From assembly GCA_005883085.1 (NCBI GenBank), contig VBAY01000032.1, positions 1-6,385 on the forward strand: 6,385 nucleotides of DNA, written 5' to 3'. Shown here piece after piece: positions 1 through 5,910 of this stretch (positions are counted from its first letter, which is position 1; each line of letters begins with the position of its first letter). Below the pieces are notes generated by a model that worked only from the letters and a program-made list of their open reading frames with translations, had not been told where the DNA came from and searched no databases. The position numbers and the translations under genes were made by a program. The DNA comes from Candidatus Bathyarchaeota archaeon (GTDB lineage Archaea > Thermoproteota > Bathyarchaeia > 40CM-2-53-6).

Positions 1-1922
1 GGGACTATATGGTCCCTTGGATTCCATCGCTGGGAATCACAGCAGGCGTTCTGGTCGATCCTCTCAGCCTCTTCATGGCAAACATCGTCGCTTGGATCAG
101 CCTCCTCATCATGATCTACAGCATTGGCTACATGAAAGGCGAATTCGGTATGACGCGATACTGGTTCTTCATGAACCTCTTCATCGGAAACATGCTGTTG
201 CTAGTCCTCGCCGACAATCTCCTGATGATGTTCTTCGGTTGGGAAGGCGTAGGCCTTTGCTCGTACGCACTTATCGGCCACTTCTACCGAGACGAGCCAA
301 AGTACTGGGTAGGTAGCCCAGGGGACAAAGCTCTCGGGGTCTCGGAAGAATACTCACCCACGAAGGCAGGAATGAAGGCATTTGTGATGACAAGAATCGG
401 AGACATCGCGCTACTGATCGCAATCTTTCTGATCTACGCTTTCGCAAGGACCTTCAATTACGACCTGCTGCTAGCCCAGATAGGGGGTCCAGGAGGCTGG
501 GCTGCGAATCTGGCTCGACTCGGGCTCCTACTTCCCACGGCACTGCTGTTCTTTGGAGGACCAATCGGAAAGTCGGCGCAGTTTCCCTTGCAGGAATGGC
601 TTCCCGACGCTATGACCGGTCCCGCTTCAGTCTCCGCGCTAATACACGCTGCAACAATGGTCAAGGCCGGAGTCTTCCTTACCGGAAGGATGGGACCCGT
701 ATTCTTCATCGCCCTCTCTCAGTTCAACCAAGTGTCGCAATTCTTCGGCGTCATCGCCTGGATAGGAGCGTTTACAGCACTCTTAGCGGCAAGTCAGGCC
801 GCAGTCGCTCGCGAAATAAAGAAGGTACTGGCTTACTCCACGGTCTCGCAGATCGGCTATATGATGCTGGCCCTCGGAATGGCAGGGCTCAGCGCCAACT
901 TTCTCGCAGGCTATACTGCTGGACTCTTTCACCTTCTCAGCCACGCTGTGTTCAAGGCTTCACTTTTCCTCGCCGCGGGATGGGTATTACACGTCGCAGA
1001 ATCCCGTTTCATGGACGAAATGGGAGGACTCGCAAAGGCGATGAAGTTTACCTCAGCTTCGATGCTCCTTGCAGGGCTCTCCCTAATGGGCATTCCACTT
1101 TTCAGCGGGTTCTGGACGAAAGACGCGATACTTTCTCTAAGCTTTCTCGGAGGACAATACATCCTCTATGGACTAGCACTCATCACCGCATTCGTTACAG
1201 GTTTCTATACAGTTCGAATGTTGGGCATCACGCTTGCAGGAAAGCCTAGCAAGCATGTTGAGGACCTCATGGAAGGTGGAAAGCATCCACACGAAGCTGG
1301 CCTCACGATGCTCATTCCCTATCTTCTTCTCGCCGTTGGCAGCCTGGGATTGGGACTAGCCTACCCGTTCTACAGTGGTCCTCTGACCACGTATATTGCG
1401 GGTACTTTCAGTTCAACGCTCTACAAGTTTCCAGCGGGAATCAGCTCAGCTTCCGCTCTTACTGACCTCCTCTTGCTGTCCGTGAGCACAGTTGTCGCTG
1501 CAGTCGGGGGAGCAATTGCCTACCTAATTTACTTCCGGAAAGACTATGTTTTCAAAACTGGAATGAACCCGATCCAGCGATTCCTGTACAAACGCTGGTA
1601 TCTCGACGCGATCTACTACAGAGTCTTCGTTACGGGGCTGCTCGCCGCCAGCCGAGGACTCTACAGGTACGTTGAACAAGGGATCTGGAACAGGCTAAAC
1701 AACACGATTGGTCGGGACATAATGGATTATTCGCGGGCAAGTGATCAACTCGACACTCAAGTTGTCGACCGAGCCGCAAACGAGGTAGCATCGTACGGGT
1801 CCCGGCTCAGTAACCTCCTCCGAAAGCTTCAGTCGGGGGTGACAGAGCAATACGTCATCGCGTTCGCCATCGGAATAATCCTCCTCCTCACCTACATGCT
1901 ATTCGTCGTTGGCGCGACCTAA
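1..1922 (+). CDS. nuoL: NADH-quinone oxidoreductase (complex I) subunit L, 5'-partial
   Basis: This is the distal proton-pumping, antiporter-like subunit of the complex I membrane arm (Nuo/Fpo type). The frame is open to the left edge (GAC TAT before the ATG at 9), and by motif spacing against E. coli NuoL about 65 N-terminal residues are missing, so ATG 9 is an internal Met rather than the start. Numbering from that Met, FFGWEGVGLCSY carries the TM5 Glu (E79, like E. coli E144), TRIGD is at 128-132, GKSAQ carries the TM7 Lys (K188, like K229), AREIKKVLAYST starts at 267, HAVFK holds K316 and TKD holds the TM12 Lys (K371, like K399). After about residue 525 comes an amphipathic stretch ending in SRLSNLLRKLQSG, which fits the long lateral helix HL, followed by a last TM helix at about 616-635. 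The TM5-TM6 loop (about residues 94-120) is about 19 residues longer than in E. coli. TAA directly abuts the nuoM ATG. The identification is very secure; which electron donor the complex uses (NADH, ferredoxin or F420) cannot be seen here. Confidence 0.96.
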   Translation, partial: DYMVPWIPSLGITAGVLVDPLSLFMANIVAWISLLIMIYSIGYMKGEFGMTRYWFFMNLFIGNMLLLVLADNLLMMFFGWEGVGLCSYALIGHFYRDEPKYWVGSPGDKALGVSEEYSPTKAGMKAFVMTRIGDIALLIAIFLIYAFARTFNYDLLLAQIGGPGGWAANLARLGLLLPTALLFFGGPIGKSAQFPLQEWLPDAMTGPASVSALIHAATMVKAGVFLTGRMGPVFFIALSQFNQVSQFFGVIAWIGAFTALLAASQAAVAREIKKVLAYSTVSQIGYMMLALGMAGLSANFLAGYTAGLFHLLSHAVFKASLFLAAGWVLHVAESRFMDEMGGLAKAMKFTSASMLLAGLSLMGIPLFSGFWTKDAILSLSFLGGQYILYGLALITAFVTGFYTVRMLGITLAGKPSKHVEDLMEGGKHPHEAGLTMLIPYLLLAVGSLGLGLAYPFYSGPLTTYIAGTFSSTLYKFPAGISSASALTDLLLLSVSTVVAAVGGAIAYLIYFRKDYVFKTGMNPIQRFLYKRWYLDAIYYRVFVTGLLAASRGLYRYVEQGIWNRLNNTIGRDIMDYSRASDQLDTQVVDRAANEVASYGSRLSNLLRKLQSGVTEQYVIAFAIGIILLLTYMLFVVGAT

Positions 1923-3413
1923 ATGATTGGACTACTATCAATCGCCATATTTCTCCCCGCGGTTCTCGCAGCGCCGACATTTCTGCTAGGCAGGAAGAAC
2001 CCGAAAATGGCAAAGATTCTGGGAGTAGGGACCACAGCGATCGTCTTCGCCATCTCGATCCTAATTCTGGTTGTTTTCCAATATGGCCAGGCGGGCTTCC
2101 AGCTCTCTGAGAGCCTTCCCTGGGCCGGGTCCTTTGGACTCAACTACAAAGTCGGGATTGACGGGATCAGCCTTCCACTCCTGATGATAGCCACGTTTCT
2201 AAGCCTCCTGTCCGCCGCGGGATCCTGGGATCAGATCACCTTCAGACACGCGGAGTACTATGCTCTCTTTCTCATCTTCGAAACAGGAATAATCGGCGTC
2301 TTCACTTCTCTCAACCTGATTTTGTTCTATCTCTTCTGGGAAATCGTTCTCATTCCGATGTTCTTCTTCATCGGAATCTGGGGCGGCCCCCGCCGGAAAT
2401 ATGCCTCCCTGAAATTCCTCATTTTCACCTATTCAGGCAGCGCAGTGATGCTGTTCGGCTTTCTTGCCCTATACGCCTGGACTGGAACCTCGGCCTACCC
2501 TGGAGGTCCCTCATTCGATTATGATGTTCTGGCAGCGAGAATTCCGAATCTTGCCCTCCCTCTTCAGCTCGCAGTAGCTATCACAACTTTCGCCGGATTC
2601 GCGGTCAAGCTTCCCATATTTCCACTTCACACATGGTTGCCTGATGCGCACGTGGAGGCTCCTGCCCCCGTCAGCGTGCTGCTAGCAGGCTTGCTGCTCA
2701 AGATGGGAGGCTACGGATTGATCAGGTACAACTTGTTACTCTTCCCCAAGGCAGTGAGCGTTCTCTGGCCCTACTTTACCACCATCGGCCTCATCACCAT
2801 GATCTACGGGGCATCCGTTGCGCTCGTCGCTAGGGACATCAAAAGAATGATTGCCCTAACCAGCGTCAATCACATGGGGTACGTTCTCCTCGGAGCGTTC
2901 ACGGCAACAGTTGCAGGAGTCTCAGGAGCAGTCTTTCAGATGTTCAGCCACGGACTCGCGGTGGGAATGCTCTTCCTTATGTCAGGATACATCCATGAGC
3001 GTACAGGAACCAGGAATATCGACGAACTGAAAGGACTGAGAGGAAAGATGCCTCAGACAGTTTCACTCCTATTCTTGGCCTCGATGGCCGCCATGGCGGT
3101 TCCGGGGTTTGCCAACTTCATCAGTGAATACCTCGTGATCCAGGGCGCTCTTAGCGTGAGCTATCTCTTCGCGATCGCCATAGTTGCTCCAGCTCTAACC
3201 GTCGGATACTTCCTCTGGATGTTGAGACGAGTTGCCATGACCCCTCCAGAGGGTCCCAAGAACGAGCTGCATCTTCACTCGATCCTGATCCTTGTCGCAT
3301 TTCTAGTGCCATTGCTGATCTTCGGAGTGTATCCGCCCCCAATACTAGGGAGCGTGATAGCACCGACAGTGGAGAAATGGGTTGGAACCATAGTTGGTCT
3401 CGGAGCAAGATGA
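1923..3413 (+). CDS. nuoM: NADH-quinone oxidoreductase (complex I) subunit M
   Basis: This is the middle antiporter-like proton-pumping subunit of complex I, 496 residues (E. coli NuoM has 509), hydrophobic throughout and consistent with about 14 TM helices. The N-terminus MIGLLSIAIFLPAVLAA is a typical first TM helix and supports the ATG start, which immediately follows the nuoL TAA. No Shine-Dalgarno is evident, so translation is probably coupled to nuoL termination. Key residues are E140 in YLFWEIVLIPMFF (TM5, like E. coli E144), K229 in FAVKLPIFPLHTWLPDAH (TM7, like K234), K260 in LLLKMGGYG (TM8, like K265) and E402 in FISEYLVIQG (TM12, like E407). A Glu at this last position, where NuoL and NuoN have Lys, is a NuoM hallmark and separates it from its paralogues. 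The conserved RDIKRMIALTSVNHMGY and FSHGLAVGMLFL segments are also present. The gene ends in TGA, whose first two bases belong to an overlapping ATG (see the nuoM/nuoN junction). It looks complete and functional. Confidence 0.97.
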   Translation: MIGLLSIAIFLPAVLAAPTFLLGRKNPKMAKILGVGTTAIVFAISILILVVFQYGQAGFQLSESLPWAGSFGLNYKVGIDGISLPLLMIATFLSLLSAAGSWDQITFRHAEYYALFLIFETGIIGVFTSLNLILFYLFWEIVLIPMFFFIGIWGGPRRKYASLKFLIFTYSGSAVMLFGFLALYAWTGTSAYPGGPSFDYDVLAARIPNLALPLQLAVAITTFAGFAVKLPIFPLHTWLPDAHVEAPAPVSVLLAGLLLKMGGYGLIRYNLLLFPKAVSVLWPYFTTIGLITMIYGASVALVARDIKRMIALTSVNHMGYVLLGAFTATVAGVSGAVFQMFSHGLAVGMLFLMSGYIHERTGTRNIDELKGLRGKMPQTVSLLFLASMAAMAVPGFANFISEYLVIQGALSVSYLFAIAIVAPALTVGYFLWMLRRVAMTPPEGPKNELHLHSILILVAFLVPLLIFGVYPPPILGSVIAPTVEKWVGTIVGLGAR

Positions 3414-3422
3414 TCTAGATTG
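3401..3422 (+). promoter_or_regulatory. nuoM/nuoN translational junction with a two-codon ORF
   Basis: The nuoM stop TGA (3411-3413) overlaps an ATG (3410-3412), giving the ATGA arrangement common in coupled operons, with GGAG at 3402-3405 just upstream. That ATG opens only ATG-ATC-TAG (3410-3418). The nuoN frame instead begins at TTG 3420-3422 after TGA-TCT-AGA in the same frame as nuoM. The only earlier in-frame codons after the stop are TCT and AGA, and the next candidate start, GTG at 3459, would remove most of TM1. TTG is therefore the best start, probably reached by reinitiation. The coupling mechanism is inferred. Confidence 0.5.
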
Positions 3423-4889
3423 GCTCTACTTTCGCTGACCCCGTTTCTCAGCCTAGCAGTGTTTGGACTGCTCGCCACTCCTGCTGGCTTTCTCCATTTC
3501 AGAAAATCGAAACTCGGTCTCGCCCCCTTCGTCTGTATCTTAGGTCTGGCAATCGCCCTAGTCTCCACAGTATGGCTTGGGTTCACAAGCCCTTCGCCAG
3601 TATCTTTCGGGGGCTTCCAAGTTGATCTGTTTACTTTGTTCTTCTCAGGAGTCCTACTGATCGTCGCGATCTTCGTGACCATCGCTTCGCTGCAATACAT
3701 GCGAGAGGATCCCAACAAGGGACCGTTCTTCGGACTTCTGCTCCTCTCGACCCTCGGAATGATTGTCCTGGCAGCCTCAATGGATCTGATACTTCTCTAC
3801 GTTGGTTGGGAGCTGATGAGCATTCCTACCTATGCCCTGACAGCCTTCAGGAAGAAGGATCCTAATTCCAACGAAGCGGCTATGAAATTCTTCGTCCTCT
3901 CCGCACTCTCTTCCGCACTCATCGTCTACGCCATTTCCCTGATCTTCGGCGTCACAGGCTCCACTGGGCTCACAGCCATTGCGAGCTCTCTCTCGACGGC
4001 GGGACCCGACGTTCGTCCATTCGGGGTCTTGGCAATTGTCCTGTTTATCGTTGGGTTCGGAGTGAAGATGGCAGTCGTTCCGTTTCACATGTGGATACCC
4101 GACGCGTTCGAAGGAGCCCCCGTGACAATTGGTGCGTTCTTGGCGGCCGGTGCGAAGATGGCAGCATTCGCGGCGGCCTTTCGGGTATTCATCGTAGGGA
4201 TCTCAGCTTTCAATGTTGATTTCTACTCGACCTTTGCGATCGTAGCTGTGGTTACGATGAGTGTTGGAAACGTTGCTGCTCTGATGCAGAAGAGCTTCAC
4301 ACGACTCCTCGCTTATTCCAGCATTGCGCAGGCGGGTTACATCCTAATGGCGCTCGCCACCCCGTTCACAACGACCAATGTGCCCTTGGGTCTGGCGGGT
4401 GGACTTTTTCATGTTCTGAATTATGCAATTCTGAAGACAGCTGCATTCGTCGCTGCGGCGGCAGTCGCCACCAAGCTGTCGGTTACGGATCTTAACTCGT
4501 TCAATGGGCTATCTCGAAGAATGCCGCAAACATCTTTGAGTATCGCAGTAATTTTTCTCGGCCTTGCAGGCGTGCCTCCTCTGAACGGATTTTTCAGCAA
4601 AGTAATGCTGTTCACAGGGTCGATCTATTCGCCATACAGCTGGGGCGGCTATCTGGCGTTGGCGGCTCTGATCAACAGCGGTTTCAGTATGAGCTACTAT
4701 GGTTGGGTGATCAAGAGGATGTATTTTGACGAACCAGGAGATGAGTCTAGTATTCCCGAACCTCGCATCTATATGGCTGTTCTTTGGGTTGCCACGATTC
4801 TGATCTTCGCCATCGGACTCTATCCTGACCCTTGGATTCGGCTGGTTCAAAGCGCCGCCGCTGCATTAGTCGGTTCGCGAGGGCTCTAG
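3420..4889 (+). CDS. nuoN: NADH-quinone oxidoreductase (complex I) subunit N
   Basis: This is the proximal antiporter-like proton-pumping subunit of complex I, 489 residues from a TTG start (E. coli NuoN has 485), hydrophobic along its full length and consistent with about 14 TM helices. Diagnostic residues are E131 in LLYVGWELMSIPTYAL (TM5, like E. coli E133), K216 in FGVKMAVVPFHMWIPDAF (TM7, like K217), K246 in AAGAKMAAF (TM8, like K247) and K394 in NGFFSKVMLFTG (TM12, like K395). The near-identical numbering to E. coli argues that the TTG start is right or off by only a few residues. The conserved RLLAYSSIAQAGYILM segment is also present. It is the third of the L-M-N series and lies six bases after nuoM. 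Its last 24 bases overlap the 3' end of the convergent amidohydrolase-like gene, so this may be the end of the complex I operon. No terminator is visible downstream. Confidence 0.96.
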   Translation: MALLSLTPFLSLAVFGLLATPAGFLHFRKSKLGLAPFVCILGLAIALVSTVWLGFTSPSPVSFGGFQVDLFTLFFSGVLLIVAIFVTIASLQYMREDPNKGPFFGLLLLSTLGMIVLAASMDLILLYVGWELMSIPTYALTAFRKKDPNSNEAAMKFFVLSALSSALIVYAISLIFGVTGSTGLTAIASSLSTAGPDVRPFGVLAIVLFIVGFGVKMAVVPFHMWIPDAFEGAPVTIGAFLAAGAKMAAFAAAFRVFIVGISAFNVDFYSTFAIVAVVTMSVGNVAALMQKSFTRLLAYSSIAQAGYILMALATPFTTTNVPLGLAGGLFHVLNYAILKTAAFVAAAAVATKLSVTDLNSFNGLSRRMPQTSLSIAVIFLGLAGVPPLNGFFSKVMLFTGSIYSPYSWGGYLALAALINSGFSMSYYGWVIKRMYFDEPGDESSIPEPRIYMAVLWVATILIFAIGLYPDPWIRLVQSAAAALVGSRGL

Positions 4890-5456
4890 TCGCGCATTGA
4901 GTATGTCCGCTATCTCAGAGATGTCCCTGATCACCTTCTCTCTCAGAAACTGTCTCTCTTCATGACCGAACTGAATCTGGATGGTCTCAACGGTGAAGTT
5001 GCCTTTCGCATCTTTACGGTCGTAACCCGTGACTAAGCTTACAGGTTCGTCTCCCTTGTACTCGTTGTTCACCTTTACCGTGAAGTCTTTGACCAGCCGT
5101 GATCTTACTATCTCGGTCGTGGAGTCAGAACTTATCTGCCCCTCAACTGTCCCAATTTCCACGCCCGGCTCCTTTTTTCCGCGGATGTCAAGAATATACC
5201 TGATTCCATCTTCCGATACGAATCCCTCGATGCCCTTTCTGAACTCCAATTGCGCGGACTGAATCCGGTTCAGATCCAGGAATTCTCTGTCGACCTTGCC
5301 GATGACCGCAAAGGCCCTCGAAGTTAGCGCTGCTTCTTCAACAATTTGTCCCGTGTGAAGATCCGCGTCAGGGCTAGTGGTGTGTGGGGCGGTTAGGAGA
5401 ACGTGCCCTAGACCGACGATTTCCACGTGATCGGGGTGAATAATCTTGACGGGCAT
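4866..5456 (-). CDS. N-formylglutamate amidohydrolase-like (HutG-related) protein, putative
   Basis: This 196-residue soluble protein has no signal peptide or TM segment. Its pattern resembles the N-formylglutamate amidohydrolase family of zinc-dependent hydrolases, recognised by eye: a start strand then LLTAPHTTSPDAD (20-32, with the PH motif at 24-25), HTGQIVEEAA (34-43), VDREFLDLNR (55-64, like the family's sR-DlNR motif), EFRKGI (71-76), LDIRGKKEPGVEIGT (89-103) and a C-terminal ETIQIQFG (157-164) followed by an R-rich helix. In the family the central motif normally reads D-x-H-G; here it is D90-I91-R92-G93 with codon CGC, one transition from the His codon CAC. If that His is a metal ligand, activity may be lost or changed. 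It is shorter than bacterial HutG (about 260-270 residues). The ATG at 5454-5456 lacks a good Shine-Dalgarno. The gene is divergent from the ATPase genes and overlaps the nuoN 3' end by 24 bp. It is clearly a real gene, since conserved motifs run its full length; the substrate is unknown and no histidine-degradation genes are nearby. Confidence 0.72.
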   Translation of the reverse strand: MPVKIIHPDHVEIVGLGHVLLTAPHTTSPDADLHTGQIVEEAALTSRAFAVIGKVDREFLDLNRIQSAQLEFRKGIEGFVSEDGIRYILDIRGKKEPGVEIGTVEGQISSDSTTEIVRSRLVKDFTVKVNNEYKGDEPVSLVTGYDRKDAKGNFTVETIQIQFGHEERQFLREKVIRDISEIADILNARLEPSRTD

Positions 5457-5465
5457 TCTTCAGCG

Positions 5466-5510
5466 ACCCTTGTATGTAGAGTAAGGGTTGGAAACTGTAT
5501 CAAAACCCTT
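5466..5510. repeat. Three ACCCTT/AAGGGT hexamers, two forming an inverted repeat
   Basis: ACCCTT lies at 5466-5471, AAGGGT at 5483-5488 and ACCCTT at 5505-5510. The last two extend to the 7-bp inverted repeat AAGGGTT (5483-5489) / AACCCTT (5504-5510) with a 14-base spacer. Their centres are 21 bp apart, about two helical turns, as expected for half-sites of a dimeric regulator bound to one face of the DNA. They end about 10 bp before the plus-strand TATA-like box. An operator role is inferred; a chance occurrence of such a short repeat is possible. Confidence 0.35.
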
Positions 5511-5520
5511 CTTTGAACAG

Positions 5521-5528
5521 TTTTATAG
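5521..5528 (+). promoter_or_regulatory. Candidate archaeal TATA box for the ahaH-atpE operon
   Basis: TTTTATAG follows the purine-containing GAACAG (5515-5520), a plausible BRE position. An archaeal start site about 25-27 bp downstream would fall near 5550, leaving a leader of about 40 bases that includes GGAG before the TTG at 5590. Read on the other strand it is CTATAAAA, which could also serve the minus-strand gene with a start near 5497. The assignment is by eye only. Confidence 0.35.
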
Positions 5529-5575
5529 CGCTCATCTAAACTGGGCATTCGAAAACGCGATCTACTGGTGTATTT

Positions 5576-5579
5576 GGAG
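5576..5579 (+). promoter_or_regulatory. Ribosome binding site supporting the ahaH TTG start
   Basis: GGAG lies 10 bases before TTG 5590-5592. This site decides the start: it places the first residue where subunit H proteins normally begin and gives a product of 105 residues, whereas the longest possible frame (from TTG 5488) begins inside the hexamer repeats and upstream of the TATA-like box. Confidence 0.5.
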
Positions 5580-5589
5580 CAGAAATCGC

Positions 5590-5907
5590 TTGTCCGGAAT
5601 CGAAGCTGTAAGGAAGATTGTGGAAACTGAGGGTCAAGCGAAACGGATCGTCGAGGAAGCGCAGTCAAGGGCTGAGGAAATTCTGGCTCGTGCCTCAGAA
5701 GAGGCTCAAAAGGTTCGGCAGACCTCAACAGCCGAAGCAGAACAGCGAAAAGTCCAGATGCTTCGAGAGACGCGGGATAAAGCTGAGGCTGACGCGAGAA
5801 GCTCTGACGTGGAAACCGACTCTCTGCTTGGGAATTACAAGAAACTCTTCGAGAATAGGAAAGACGATGCCGCCAAGAAAGCGGTCAAATTGGTTCTAGG
5901 TGGTTAA
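5590..5907 (+). CDS. ahaH: A-type ATP synthase subunit H (peripheral stalk)
   Basis: With the TTG start this is a 105-residue protein of the size usual for subunit H, which pairs with subunit E to form the peripheral stalks (stators) holding the A1 catalytic head against the membrane motor. Residues about 5-70 are a charged, Ala/Glu-rich coiled coil. Alanines recur every 11 residues (17, 28, 39, 50, with a second track at 24 and 35), the hendecad pattern known for the right-handed EH stalk. The C-terminal part, about residues 82-105, ends in AAKKAVKLVLGG, which resembles the small H domain that binds E. The identification rests on this pattern, the length and the adjacent atpE; coiled coils are low in specificity, so context carries weight. 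TAA is followed after three bases by the atpE ATG, in the same frame. Confidence 0.8.
   Translation: MSGIEAVRKIVETEGQAKRIVEEAQSRAEEILARASEEAQKVRQTSTAEAEQRKVQMLRETRDKAEADARSSDVETDSLLGNYKKLFENRKDDAAKKAVKLVLGG
5898..5902 (+). promoter_or_regulatory. Ribosome binding site of atpE
   Basis: AGGTG, a match to the archaeal GGAGGTGAT-type Shine-Dalgarno, lies inside the last codons of ahaH, eight bases before the ATG at 5911. This supports that ATG as the start of the next gene. Confidence 0.5.
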
Positions 5908-5910
5908 AAG

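Larger units (their letters stand above)
5457..5589. promoter_or_regulatory. Divergent intergenic promoter region
   Basis: This 133-bp gap separates the minus-strand amidohydrolase-like gene from ahaH on the plus strand, so it should carry start signals in both directions. It contains a TATA-like box (TTTTATAG at 5521-5528) whose reverse complement, CTATAAAA, could equally serve the minus strand, plus three copies of ACCCTT/AAGGGT between 5466 and 5510. The frame of ahaH stays open back to TTG 5488, but the extra residues do not resemble subunit H, so I treat this as non-coding. Promoter function is inferred from layout. Confidence 0.5.

Noticed and set aside
9..11. ATG 9 as the true start of nuoL
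   Set aside because: The frame stays open to the window edge and motif spacing against E. coli NuoL shows about 65 residues, including the first TM helices, are missing upstream.
596..1249. A 217-codon open frame on the plus strand inside nuoL
   Set aside because: Its translation is Arg/Ser-rich and low in recognisable motifs, as expected for an out-of-frame reading of nuoL, whose conserved residues run through the whole region.
3275..3718. A 147-codon minus-strand frame across the nuoM/nuoN junction
   Set aside because: It is antisense to two strongly conserved genes and has no family-like motifs or start signals; it is a shadow.
1923..4889. NuoM and NuoN read as Mrp-type Na+/H+ antiporter subunits (MrpA/MrpD)
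   Set aside because: The families are related, but the L-M-N order, the distinctive Glu at the TM12 position of the second gene and the lateral helix at the end of the first fit complex I (or a close relative) better.
5029..5262. A 77-codon plus-strand frame inside the amidohydrolase-like gene
   Set aside because: It is the antisense of a minus-strand gene that carries conserved motifs and has no recognisable content or start site.
5488..5589. A longer start for ahaH at TTG 5488, adding 34 residues
   Set aside because: The added part contains aromatic and Cys residues unlike subunit H, begins inside the hexamer repeats and lies across the TATA-like box. TTG 5590 has a GGAG site and gives the usual family length.
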